Source: CAVPTL01 sp963727235
Lineage (GTDB): Bacteria; Actinomycetota; Thermoleophilia; Gaiellales; JAICJC01
DNA length: 64,000 nt
Reading direction: 5' to 3'
Assembly: GCA_963727235.1 (NCBI GenBank)
Contig: CAVSFZ010000010.1
Span: forward strand, 1-64,000
Below the pieces are notes generated by a model. That model had not been told where the DNA came from, did not search any database, and was given only the letters and a program-made list of their open reading frames with translations. Each line of letters starts with the position of its first letter. Within the stretch, counting starts at the first letter, position 1. A program made the position numbers and the translations under genes. Below, one piece after another: positions 52,838 to 60,403 of this stretch.

Positions 52838-52870
52838 GTGAATAAAAGGTGCCAGGCACCTTTTATTCAC
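52838..52870. repeat. Palindromic repeat, copy 3
   Basis: Identical in sequence to the copy at 47739. It begins 3 nt after the TAG of the formate-dehydrogenase-like gene and supplies the TGA (52869-52867) of the convergent GyrI-like gene. Confidence 0.95.
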
Positions 52871-53283
52871 AGCACAGGCAGCAGGAGATCGATCACGCCC
52901 AGCGAGCGGTAGTACTCGACCACCGGGCGTGAGTCGTCGCGCGGGCCGTTGGCCTCCATCGCATCGAACCCGGCGGGAATGCGCTCGTACACGCCGGGCG
53001 GGTCACCCTCCAACCGGGCCCGCAGGTAGCGCCCGCCGGGGATCTCCCCGATCTCGGCATCGAGTGCCTCGGCATCGTCAGAGTCCTTCAGCTTCACGCA
53101 CACCCAGTACTCATCGATGGAGGCGTCGAACACGCCGAAGAACTTGCGGCCCTTCACCCCCACGTCTGTCTCGAACGACTTCCATGCTCGCCGGATGGCA
53201 TCGTGGTCGTCAGTGACGCGCCGGAACATGATCGGGATGGGCTCCCGTGGGATCAGCACCGGCTGCGACAGAACGTCATCCAC
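52867..53283 (-). CDS. GyrI-like small-molecule-binding domain protein
   Basis: 138 residues. The GTG at 53283 follows the encapsulin stop (TAG 53286-53284) with no gap, so the gene is the third member of the encapsulin operon. SFETDVGVKGRKFFGVFDAS, EYWVCVKLKDSDDAEALDAE, IPGGRYLRARLEGDPPGVYE and VVEYYRSLGVIDLLLPV match the beta-alpha-beta-beta-beta repeat of GyrI/AraC-effector-binding (SOUL-like) domains, which bind small hydrophobic ligands. No targeting peptide is visible at the C-terminus, and no DNA-binding part. Its part in iron storage is unknown. Confidence 0.7.
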   Translation of the reverse strand: MDDVLSQPVLIPREPIPIMFRRVTDDHDAIRRAWKSFETDVGVKGRKFFGVFDASIDEYWVCVKLKDSDDAEALDAEIGEIPGGRYLRARLEGDPPGVYERIPAGFDAMEANGPRDDSRPVVEYYRSLGVIDLLLPVL

Positions 53284-54093
53284 CTAGGCGATCGCCACCG
53301 CCGCCTCTGGCGTGGCCACCCGGAAGCTGAACGACTCCTCCAGGTACAGGCTGACAGTCTCGGCGTCGTGTGACGCATAGCCGACCGAGATGTCCTGACC
53401 CGACTCGAACAGGAAGTCGCCGCCCCGCAGGCTCACCACCACCGCTCCCTTCACGCCCGGCGCCCACACCAGCGGCCCGTCGAGGATGCGCTTGAGGTGC
53501 TCGGCCAGCAGGTACCCGCCGTGCTCGGTGGACTGGATCACCTTGGTGTACTCGTCTCGACCCAATGCCAAGCCGTACGGGCCGCCGACGCCGCTTCGCA
53601 GCAGCAGCTCGACCGCTTGGGCGACCCTGATCGGATAGTCCTCGATGGCCTTGCCGGCCTTGATCGTGGGGTGAGGGCTGCCGGCGGTGATGCCGTCGAT
53701 GCCCGCCTCCTTCCACCCGTGGAAGACCGCGATGTTCTCGGCCGTCGCGATCACCGCGGCGGCATCGTCGAGATCGGCGAAGTCAACATCCTCGGCGCCG
53801 CGATCGCCGTCGCGCAGCTCCGCCCGGCTGACGCTGAAGTCGGCGTGCAGCTCGGCCAGCGGCAGCACCACGCGGCTGCGCGGCGCCAGCCGCGAGTTGC
53901 CGTCGGCGGCCGCGAACTCGATCGGGCGCACCCGGCCGAGGTTGGTCGCCGAGTGCTGCCACCCCTGAGGGCCGCTGAAATCCACCAGCCGCCGCGCACC
54001 CAGGCTGGGGGCGAGCCGCTCGCGGGCCTCGTCGTCGATCTGCTGCCAGTTGAGTTCGCTGACCGGTGCGTGCTCACGCAGGAGGTGGCTCAT
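53284..54093 (-). CDS. Encapsulin nanocompartment shell protein (family 1)
   Basis: 269 residues from ATG 54093, overlapping the stop of the ferritin-like gene (ATGA). MSHLLREHAPVSELNWQQID, then EARERLAPSLGARRLVDFSG, PQGWQHSATNLGR, IKAGKAIEDYPIRVAQAVEL, LALGRDEYTKVIQSTEHGGY and DISVGYASHDAETVSLYLEE match the HK97-fold shell protein of family-1 encapsulins (linocin M18-like). Sixty or more copies self-assemble into a closed shell that loads cargo through a C-terminal peptide. Length is typical of the family. The neighbouring cargo gene identifies an iron-storage compartment. Confidence 0.95.
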   Translation of the reverse strand: MSHLLREHAPVSELNWQQIDDEARERLAPSLGARRLVDFSGPQGWQHSATNLGRVRPIEFAAADGNSRLAPRSRVVLPLAELHADFSVSRAELRDGDRGAEDVDFADLDDAAAVIATAENIAVFHGWKEAGIDGITAGSPHPTIKAGKAIEDYPIRVAQAVELLLRSGVGGPYGLALGRDEYTKVIQSTEHGGYLLAEHLKRILDGPLVWAPGVKGAVVVSLRGGDFLFESGQDISVGYASHDAETVSLYLEESFSFRVATPEAAVAIA

Positions 54094-54479
54094 GCGGGCA
54101 CCTCCTGCAGCGACCCCAGGCCCAGCGATCCGTCGTTTGACCCGATCGCACTCGGTGCGGCGCCACCCTCTCCCGCGGCCTCCGCGATCTCGGCGTTCTC
54201 GACCAGATCGCCCGGCTGGAACAACACGCCCTGGGCAATCGTGCGCCACTCGGGTCGTCGGCGAAACAGGAACTCGAGGTCCATCGAGAAGTGCTTGTAT
54301 TCCTCGTGCATCGCGTCGCGGATGACGGCAATCGCCTCCGGATCCTGCTCCAGTGAGAGGCGCTGCTCGTACCAGTTGATGGCCTCCGCCTCTTCGGTCA
54401 GCGATGCGAAGATCCGCGCGATCGTCCGAGTCTCCTGCGACAGCTCCTCAGGCGGCTCGTGGTACTGGTCAAACCCCAT
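54090..54479 (-). CDS. Encapsulated ferritin-like cargo protein
   Basis: 129 residues from ATG 54479 behind GAGAGGAAG. Two helices carry the ferroxidase pattern of EncFtn proteins: TIARIFASLTEEAEAINWYE (Glu residues) and DAMHEEYKHFSMDLEFLFRR (Glu-x-x-His), followed by WRTIAQGVLF. The C-terminal tail is a flexible Gly/Ala/Ser linker ending in DGSLGLGSLQEVPA, a cargo-loading peptide for family-1 encapsulins (consensus around GSLGIGSLK). The protein should oxidise Fe(II) inside the shell. First gene of the operon; the shell gene starts within its stop codon. Confidence 0.93.
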   Translation of the reverse strand: MGFDQYHEPPEELSQETRTIARIFASLTEEAEAINWYEQRLSLEQDPEAIAVIRDAMHEEYKHFSMDLEFLFRRRPEWRTIAQGVLFQPGDLVENAEIAEAAGEGGAAPSAIGSNDGSLGLGSLQEVPA

Positions 54480-54555
54480 GTCAGCTTCCTCTCGAACGTT
54501 GGTGGCTCGGCATCCACACCCTACATCGCGGCACCGCAAAGTCCCCGCCCCGGCG

Positions 54556-54577
54556 GTTCACCGAGTGTTTACCCGGG
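54556..54577 (+). promoter_or_regulatory. PHO-box-like direct repeat upstream of phoU
   Basis: GTTCACCGAGT followed directly by GTTTACCCGGG: two 11-bp units of the kind bound by PhoP in actinobacteria (GTTCAYYYR-type). It lies about 95 bp upstream of phoU and about 80 bp upstream of the divergent encapsulated-ferritin operon. Confidence 0.55.
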
Positions 54578-54670
54578 AGCCTCCAACTGGTAACGACGAG
54601 TGGCTCGGCCGCAGTGAACTCGGCATGATTCGACCTCCAGTACGCTCGGCTCGCGCCATATACTGGCGTG

Positions 54671-55339
54671 GTGTCCAGGGTCGAGTTCCAGCATGAGCTA
54701 GATGAGGTCGAGGCGCTCGTTCAGGACGAGGCTCGACTCTGCCGCAGCGCTCTCACAACGGTGGTTGACGCACTGCTCAGGCGCGACGGTGAGCAGGCCC
54801 GGCGGGTCATCGCCGCCGATCACGAGGTGGACAGCCTGCACATCCGGATCGAGTCTGCAATCGAGTCGCTGCTGGCCACCCAGTCTCCGGTCGCGGTCGA
54901 TCTCCGCCTGGTGATAAGCATGATCCACGTGAATCTCCACCTGGAACGGATCGGAGACCAGTGCGTGAACATCGCAAAGCTTTCGCTGTTGATGGGGCCT
55001 GAGCCGCTGCCTGGGGAGCTGGCCTTGGACTTGCAGACGATGGGATCGCAGGCCGACGCCATCATCGGGGAGGCCATGCGAGCGTTCGGAGCGCGTGACC
55101 TGCCGGGTGCAGAGTCGCTGGTGGAGATGGATCAGGTCATCAACCGGACAAACCACGGTCTTGCTCGGAATATCGTCACTAGTGTTGGGGATGCCGAGGT
55201 TGGGTTGTTCGTGATTGTCATCGGCCGCTGCTTGGAGCGCATAGGAGACAACGCCGTGGACATCGGCGAGCGCACCGCCTACCTCGTGTCCGGCGAACTG
55301 CGTGAGTTCACCGACGCATCCCAAGACCTCGCGCTCTAG
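54671..55339 (+). CDS. phoU: PhoU phosphate-signalling regulator
   Basis: 222 residues from GTG 54671, 6 nt behind TATACT (leaderless; GTG 54668 is an alternative). Two three-helix repeats carry the PhoU metal-binding motifs: ISMIHVNLHLERIGDQCVNI and FVIVIGRCLERIGDNAVDIG (ExxxD, GDNAVDI). PhoU links the Pst transporter to the phosphate two-component system and restrains uptake. Here it is separated from pstSCAB by an arsenic cluster and is transcribed toward it. Confidence 0.95.
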   Translation: MSRVEFQHELDEVEALVQDEARLCRSALTTVVDALLRRDGEQARRVIAADHEVDSLHIRIESAIESLLATQSPVAVDLRLVISMIHVNLHLERIGDQCVNIAKLSLLMGPEPLPGELALDLQTMGSQADAIIGEAMRAFGARDLPGAESLVEMDQVINRTNHGLARNIVTSVGDAEVGLFVIVIGRCLERIGDNAVDIGERTAYLVSGELREFTDASQDLAL

Positions 55340-55383
55340 GAGCTCGTCAGGCAGCCGCGGACGCGACGAACAGACGTGTTTCG

Positions 55384-55785
55384 TCACCTCACCTCCGATT
55401 GGAGGTCTTCAACGAGTCCCGAGATGCGCCGTTTGATTTCGTCTCGCACCGCACGCACTCGCTCGATGGGTTGGTTGCCGGGGTCGTCGAGCTCCCAGTC
55501 GATGTAGCGCTTGCCGGGCACGTACGGGCATTCGTCGCCGCAGCCCATGGTGACCACGAGGTCTGCCCAGTGCATGTCGTCGAGGTCGAGCTTGTGCGGT
55601 GTATTGGCCGAGAGATCGACGCCGAGCTCCGCCATCGCTTCGACCACGACCGGGTGGACGTGCTCCGCTGGGCGGCTTCCCGCCGACCGTGCCTGGTGGC
55701 TGCCGTCGGCTGTCTGCTCGAAGAGGGCCTGCGCCATCTGGGAGCGTCCAGCGTTTTGAATGCAGACGAATAGGACGTGGCTCAC
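55384..55785 (-). CDS. arsC: Arsenate reductase, LMW-phosphatase type
   Basis: 133 residues from GTG 55785, overlapping the aquaporin stop (GTGA). VLFVCIQNAGRSQMAQALF has the CX5R loop (Cys8, Arg14) that binds arsenate. ADLVVTMGCGDECPYVPGKR has the two further redox cysteines, and DWELDDPGNQP the catalytic Asp-Pro. This is the thioredoxin-type ArsC that reduces As(V) to As(III). Last gene of the arsR-aquaporin-arsC operon. Confidence 0.95.
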   Translation of the reverse strand: MSHVLFVCIQNAGRSQMAQALFEQTADGSHQARSAGSRPAEHVHPVVVEAMAELGVDLSANTPHKLDLDDMHWADLVVTMGCGDECPYVPGKRYIDWELDDPGNQPIERVRAVRDEIKRRISGLVEDLQSEVR

Positions 55786-56492
55786 GCTTCCACCCACGGC
55801 TCCTCGGCCGGCTCCGGCATCTCTTCGACCGCGGGATTATCCGCGCCGCGCAGGAACTGGTACGTGACGGCGGCGAGCGTTGCACCGAGGATCGGCGCTG
55901 CGATGTACACCCAGATCGAGGTGAAGTCGGGCGCCACGATCGCCGGCCCGAGTGAGCGGGCGGGGTTCATCGAGGCACCGGTGATCGGGCCGCCGAACAT
56001 CGCGTCGAGACCGACGGTGGCTCCGATTGCGATCGCCGCCGCCTCCCCGATGGCGCGAGTGTCGGTGGCGACGGCCATGATCACGAACATCAAAAAGAAC
56101 GTCATCACCGCCTCCCACAAGAACGCCTGGGCGTCAGATCCAGACGGAAGGGTGGCGCCGACGTGTGCGATGTCTCCAAGCGAGCCGCGAAGCACCAAAG
56201 CCGCGAGGAGCGCCCCCAGCAGCTGCGCGCCCCAGTACAGCGGCACCCGAGCCCACGGGAAGTGGCGCGAGACCGCAAACGCGAACGTCACCGACGGGTT
56301 GAAGTGGGCACCTGAGATGTGACCCACCGCATAGATCATGACCATGATCACGAGGCCGAAGCTGATCGCAACGCCGACGTGGCCAAGTGCGCCGGTTTTG
56401 GCGTCGACCATGATCGCGCCGCACCCGGCGAACACAAGGGCGAACGTACCGATGAACTCTGCGAGCAGGGAGCGCGCGAGCCGGACGTTCAA
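55782..56492 (-). CDS. MIP-family channel (aquaglyceroporin), arsenite channel-like
   Basis: About 236 residues from TTG 56492, which has GAGGTGG at good spacing; an ATG at 56534 in frame is the alternative. Six helices with SLLAEFIGTFALVFAGCGAI, AISFGLVIMVMIYAVGHISG and the two pore motifs HFNPSVTFAFAV (NPS instead of NPA) and GASMNPARSLGPA (NPA). Placement between arsR and arsC is that of AqpS-type operons, where the channel lets As(III) made by ArsC leave the cell. No ArsB or Acr3 pump is present in the operon. Confidence 0.88.
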   Translation of the reverse strand: MNVRLARSLLAEFIGTFALVFAGCGAIMVDAKTGALGHVGVAISFGLVIMVMIYAVGHISGAHFNPSVTFAFAVSRHFPWARVPLYWGAQLLGALLAALVLRGSLGDIAHVGATLPSGSDAQAFLWEAVMTFFLMFVIMAVATDTRAIGEAAAIAIGATVGLDAMFGGPITGASMNPARSLGPAIVAPDFTSIWVYIAAPILGATLAAVTYQFLRGADNPAVEEMPEPAEEPWVEA

Positions 56493-56556
56493 TTGACCAC
56501 CTCGCGTCGGTTCAGCAGCAGCGCGTCTCGCCACACGCCGTCTCTCGCTGCGACCA

Positions 56557-56907
56557 TCAGCTTGCCTCGGCCAACGCCCCGATATCCACCAGAGAACCCA
56601 GCTTCTCCATCGCCTCTGGCCGCACTCGAAAGTACGCGAAGGTCGCGCGTTTTTCGCGGTCGAGCAGACCGGCCTCGCGGAGCTGTTTGAGGTGATAGCT
56701 CACCGTCGGCTGGGCGAGATCGAGCTGGTCGGTGAACTCACACACGCACACCGCCGCCCCCTGGGCGCGAAGAAGGATGTTCAAGATCTTCAGGCGGTTG
56801 CGGTCGGCCAGCACCCGAAAAAGTCTCTCGAGTTCGATCGCGTCATCGTCAGAGAGCGATGAGCCGGCAAGTGGCGTGCAGCAGTTGATCGTCGGCAATC
56901 GCTTCAT
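56557..56907 (-). CDS. arsR: ArsR-family arsenic regulator
   Basis: 116 residues from ATG 56907. ELERLFRVLADRNRLKILNI, then GAAVCVCEFTDQLDLAQPTV with the CVCEF As(III)-binding cysteines in the recognition helix, HLKQLREAGLLDREKRATFA as HTH end and wing. Two more cysteines (NCCTP) near the N-terminus may complete the site. First gene of the operon with the channel and arsC; divergent from the arsI-like gene. TATAGT lies 9 nt before the ATG. Confidence 0.93.
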   Translation of the reverse strand: MKRLPTINCCTPLAGSSLSDDDAIELERLFRVLADRNRLKILNILLRAQGAAVCVCEFTDQLDLAQPTVSYHLKQLREAGLLDREKRATFAYFRVRPEAMEKLGSLVDIGALAEAS

Positions 56908-56919
56908 CGAAATCCAACT

Positions 56920-56956
56920 ATATCGAATCTCATGAACATTTGCGAACTACGATATA
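56920..56956. promoter_or_regulatory. Candidate ArsR operator in the divergent promoter
   Basis: TATATCG (56920-56926) and CGATATA (56950-56956) form an inverted repeat with the arsR -10 box on one side and a TATACT box (56955-56960) for the arsI-like gene on the other. Further on, TCGATGAA occurs at 56980 and 56990, and inverted (TTCATCGA) at 56903. Confidence 0.45.
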
Positions 56957-57044
56957 TACTGCTACAACGAGTGCATACATCGATGAACTTCGATGAATGA
57001 GACCGGGCTGCAAGTCCGATACCAACACCCCAAGGAGCGCCGTC

Positions 57045-57500
57045 GTGAGCAACACGTTTCATCTCTCCCTCGACGTGCCTGATCTCGACCGGTCAGTCGC
57101 GTTCTACTCCGAGCTGTTCGGGCAGGGGCCCGCCAAGCGAAAGCCCGGGTATGCCAAGTTTGAGATCGCCGACCCGCCGGTCGCCATTGCACTCCAGCAG
57201 GCCGTTCGGCCTGCGCTTTCGCACCTCGGCATCCGCGTCGACACAACCGCCGAGGTGGAGAACGCGAGCGCTCGGCTCAGGCAAAGCGGGCTGGTAACGC
57301 TGGACGAGCGTGAAACTGCCTGTTGCTATGCGCTGCAGGACAAGGTGTGGGTTGCAGACCCCGCGGGGAACCGCTGGGAGGTGTACACCCTGCTCGGAGA
57401 CGTCGATGAAAACGACGAGGAGCACGACCACCACCGTGAGGCGCCGACCGCAGCGTGCTGCACGCCGACCGCCGGCGAGGAATCTGCCTGCTGCGCCTAG
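57045..57500 (+). CDS. ArsI/CadI-like metalloenzyme (VOC fold)
   Basis: 151 residues from GTG 57045 behind AAGGAG. SLDVPDLDRSVAFYSELFGQ and KPGYAKFEIADPPVAIALQQ are the first VOC half; SHLGIRVD carries a metal-ligand His; ERETACCYALQDKVWVADPA has the vicinal Cys pair of ArsI, and NRWEVYTLL the metal-binding Glu. The tail has more Cys (AACCTPT, ESACCA). ArsI cleaves the C-As bond of trivalent organoarsenicals; CadI binds cadmium. Divergent from arsR, so likely induced by the same signal. Confidence 0.9.
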   Translation: MSNTFHLSLDVPDLDRSVAFYSELFGQGPAKRKPGYAKFEIADPPVAIALQQAVRPALSHLGIRVDTTAEVENASARLRQSGLVTLDERETACCYALQDKVWVADPAGNRWEVYTLLGDVDENDEEHDHHREAPTAACCTPTAGEESACCA

Positions 57501-57503
57501 GAG

Positions 57504-58493
57504 CTAGCCGAAACGACCGGTGACGTAGGCCTCGGTACGCGGATCGGTCGGTCGGATGAAGAGATCCGAGGTTGGCCCCGACTCGACCAGGATCCCGCTG
57601 CGATTGCCGGCGTCGTCTGCATCGACGCTGAAGAACGCTGTCATGTCGGCGACGCGGGCTGCCTGCTGCATGTTGTGGGTGACGATCACGATCGTGTAGT
57701 CGTTCTTCAGAACGCCGACGAGGTCCTCGATCGCGAGCGTCGCAACCGGATCGAGTGCCGATGCCGGCTCGTCCATCAAGATCACGTCGGGCTCGATCGC
57801 AAGCGCCCGCGCGATGCACAGGCGCTGCTGCTGGCCGCCCGAGAGTGAGAGCGCGCTCTGCTTGAGGCGATCCTTGACCTCATCCCAAAGCGCCGCGTGT
57901 CGAAGCGCCTTCTCGACGCGGTCGTTCAGGTTGTCCTTCATGCCGTGCAGACGGAGCCCGAACGCGACATTGTCGTAGATCGATTTGGGAAATGGGTTGG
58001 GCCGCTGGAACACCATCCCAATGCGGCGGCGCACTTCCACTGCGTCCACGCCGGACGCGAACAAGTCCTGACCGTGGTAGGTGATCGTCCCGGTAACCTC
58101 AGCGCCGTCGATCAGGTCGTTCATCCGGTTCATGCTTCGAAGCAGCGTGGTCTTACCGCAGCCAGACGGGCCGATGAACGCCGTTGCAAGATTCTCATGG
58201 ATGTCGAAGTTGACGCCCCGGATCGCCACCGCTCCGCTGTAGCTGACCGCCACGTCCTTTAGGCCAAAAACGGTGCGGTGGCCCTGTTGCGGCGAGTTGC
58301 CGTGTTGGCCTGCCATCTCGGCGAGCTTCGCTTGCGACCGGGCGAGTGCCAGGCCCGGCTCGCCACCCTCGTCGGCTTGTGGATCTTTTGACTCGGGAAC
58401 GTCGTCTGTCATGGTGTCAATGATGCCTGACTTGTCGCTGCCTTGCATGGCTGAGCCTGCCTTTGCGGTGTGTTCATCGGGTTCATCCGTCAT
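57504..58493 (-). CDS. pstB: Phosphate ABC transporter ATP-binding protein PstB
   Basis: 329 residues from ATG 58493, overlapping the pstA stop (ATGA). Walker A GPSGCGKTTLL, signature LSLSGGQQQRLCIARALA, Walker B VILMDEPASALDP, H-loop VTHNMQQAAR and the Pst-specific RPNPFPKSIYDNVAFGLR are present. The N-terminus has about 75 extra acidic residues before the usual start (VFGLKDVAVSY); an internal start near residue 70 may be the real one. It powers high-affinity phosphate import. Last gene of pstSCAB. Confidence 0.96.
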   Translation of the reverse strand: MTDEPDEHTAKAGSAMQGSDKSGIIDTMTDDVPESKDPQADEGGEPGLALARSQAKLAEMAGQHGNSPQQGHRTVFGLKDVAVSYSGAVAIRGVNFDIHENLATAFIGPSGCGKTTLLRSMNRMNDLIDGAEVTGTITYHGQDLFASGVDAVEVRRRIGMVFQRPNPFPKSIYDNVAFGLRLHGMKDNLNDRVEKALRHAALWDEVKDRLKQSALSLSGGQQQRLCIARALAIEPDVILMDEPASALDPVATLAIEDLVGVLKNDYTIVIVTHNMQQAARVADMTAFFSVDADDAGNRSGILVESGPTSDLFIRPTDPRTEAYVTGRFG

Positions 58494-59383
58494 CGCGCGC
58501 GTTCGATCTGGCGACGGGTCTTGGCGGACAGCAACCTGCCGACAATGCTCCCGATCAACACCACCGCGATCAGCACCAAGGCGGCGGCCCAGGCGACCTC
58601 TTGGTCGTGGCTGCTTGGTGACTCGGAGTTGGTGAAGATGGTCATCGGCAATGTCGCCATCGCCTGGCGTGGATCGGTCGTGACTACCGTGGTTACGAAG
58701 ATCGAGCAGGTAAAGAGCAGCGGAGCGGTTTCGCCGGCGGCACGTGCCACGGCGACGATGGTCGCCGTCACGATTCCTCCCACCGCGGTGGGCAGAATCA
58801 CCGTGAGGACGGTGCGCGTACGGGACGCGCCGAGGGCCATGCTGCCTTCCCGAAGCGTCGTGGGAACCAGCAGCAGCACTTCCTCCGTTGCGCGGGCGAT
58901 CAGCGGCAGCATCACGATCGAAAGGCCCAGGGCTCCGGCGAATCCACTCTGACCGCGACCCACGACGACCAGGCTGAAGATGAACACGCCGATCACGATC
59001 GTCGGTACGCCGGCCAAGACATTCAGGGTGAGGCGGATTGCGTCGGCGAGTCTGGCCGGGGCGAACTCGGTATTGAAAATCGCGAGGAGAACGCCCAACG
59101 GGAGCGAGATTGCTGCTGCAATCAGGACGATGATGACCGTCCCGACGATGGCGTTTGCGATGCCGCCGCCCTCCTGCCCGAAGGGCGCCGCATTCTTGGT
59201 GAAGAAATCGAGGTTGATCGCCGGCAGGCCCTTCGCCGCGACCGAGACCAGGACGATCGCAAGCACTGCGACCGCGAGCAGCGCCGCAGCGGTCGAGAGG
59301 CCTTCCATGATCCGGCCGACGAGCTTGCGCCGCCGTGCTCGCGGGGTCTGCGCTGTCAGGTCGATGTTGCCCGAAGCGCTCAT
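58490..59383 (-). CDS. pstA: Phosphate ABC transporter permease PstA
   Basis: 297 residues from ATG 59383, overlapping the pstC stop. Six helices; the EAA-like loop GSMALGASRTRTVLTVILPT, followed by GGIVTATIVAVARAAGETAP, is the Pst permease signature that contacts PstB. FFTKNAAPFGQEGGGIANAI at the N-terminus is also typical. Confidence 0.95.
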   Translation of the reverse strand: MSASGNIDLTAQTPRARRRKLVGRIMEGLSTAAALLAVAVLAIVLVSVAAKGLPAINLDFFTKNAAPFGQEGGGIANAIVGTVIIVLIAAAISLPLGVLLAIFNTEFAPARLADAIRLTLNVLAGVPTIVIGVFIFSLVVVGRGQSGFAGALGLSIVMLPLIARATEEVLLLVPTTLREGSMALGASRTRTVLTVILPTAVGGIVTATIVAVARAAGETAPLLFTCSIFVTTVVTTDPRQAMATLPMTIFTNSESPSSHDQEVAWAAALVLIAVVLIGSIVGRLLSAKTRRQIERAR

Positions 59384-60342
59384 CTCGTCCCCAACTTTCG
59401 TCGCATCCGCCGCACGATGAGGTTCGCGACCAGGTTGGTGATCAGGCTGATCACCAAGAGGATCACGGCCAGGTAGGCCAGGGACGCCTTCCCGAGCGTT
59501 GTTGGCGTCCCGACGTATTGGGCGGCCAGCCTGCCGGCCATCGTGTCGGCCGGGGCATAGAGGTTCTGAGGCCGAACCAGCGAGCCGCCGATCACCTGGG
59601 TCACCGCGATCGCCTCACCGACCGCCCGAGCAAAACCCAGCATCACGCCCGCGACCAAGCCCGCGCTGACCTGAGGTATGGCGACGCGACGCACCATCTC
59701 CCAACGGGTCGCGCCCAAGGCGAGAGCTCCCGACTTGAGTTCGCTGGGCACGCTCGAGAGCAGCTCGCGGCTGATGGACGCCACGATCGGGACGATCATG
59801 ATCGTGAGGATCAGGCACGCCGGCAAGAGCCCCACCGGTGACGGATATCCGTCCAGGAACGGGATGAAGCCGAGATGACTGATCATCCACGGCTCGACAT
59901 GGTTGTTCAAGAACGGCCCCATCACCACGATCCCCCAGAGGCCGAGAACAACGCTTGGGATCGCGGCGAGCAGCTCGACCATCATCCCAACCGGAGTCCG
60001 CAGCGCCTTGGGTGCGAGTTCGGTCAGGAACAGCGCGATCGCGATGGCTACGGGTACTGCGAACAAGAGTGCGATGAACGAGGTCGCCAGCGTGCCCCAG
60101 ATCAGATCCAACGCGCCGAACACATTGGTGACCGAGTTCCACTCGGTTCCGGTCAGGAATCCAAGTCCAAAGTGGCTGATCGACGGTCGTGCTTGATCGA
60201 CGACGTCGTACACCAGCAGCACCATCAGCAGCGCCAACGTGACCACCGCGAGGCTCGCGATGGTGCGAAGCGCACGATCACCCAACCGGCGTTTGAAGTT
60301 GCCGCTGGTGGAGAGAGCTTGAGGTGAAGTTTCGACTGTCAT
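59380..60342 (-). CDS. pstC: Phosphate ABC transporter permease PstC
   Basis: 320 residues from ATG 60342. Six to seven helices with FLTGTEWNSVTNVFGALDLI near the N-terminus, GSALALGATRWEM-type EAA loop (SGALALGATRWEMVRRVAIP) and GVMLGFARAVGEAIAVTQVI. A longer frame reaches 60399 but would include the intercistronic hairpin, so 60342 is preferred. Second gene of the operon. Confidence 0.95.
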   Translation of the reverse strand: MTVETSPQALSTSGNFKRRLGDRALRTIASLAVVTLALLMVLLVYDVVDQARPSISHFGLGFLTGTEWNSVTNVFGALDLIWGTLATSFIALLFAVPVAIAIALFLTELAPKALRTPVGMMVELLAAIPSVVLGLWGIVVMGPFLNNHVEPWMISHLGFIPFLDGYPSPVGLLPACLILTIMIVPIVASISRELLSSVPSELKSGALALGATRWEMVRRVAIPQVSAGLVAGVMLGFARAVGEAIAVTQVIGGSLVRPQNLYAPADTMAGRLAAQYVGTPTTLGKASLAYLAVILLVISLITNLVANLIVRRMRRKLGTR

Positions 60343-60357
60343 TGGTGTTGAGCGAAC

Positions 60358-60395
60358 GTGAGCGCCGGCACCAACCACACGGTGCCGGCGCTCAC
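60358..60395 (-). terminator. Intercistronic hairpin between pstS and pstC
   Basis: GTGAGCGCCGGCACC and its perfect complement (15 bp) with an 8-nt loop fill the 61-bp gap between pstS and pstC. Placed there it can act as a partial terminator or as a 3' stabiliser, giving more PstS than membrane subunits. Confidence 0.75.
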
Positions 60396-60403
60396 ACACA
60401 TGA

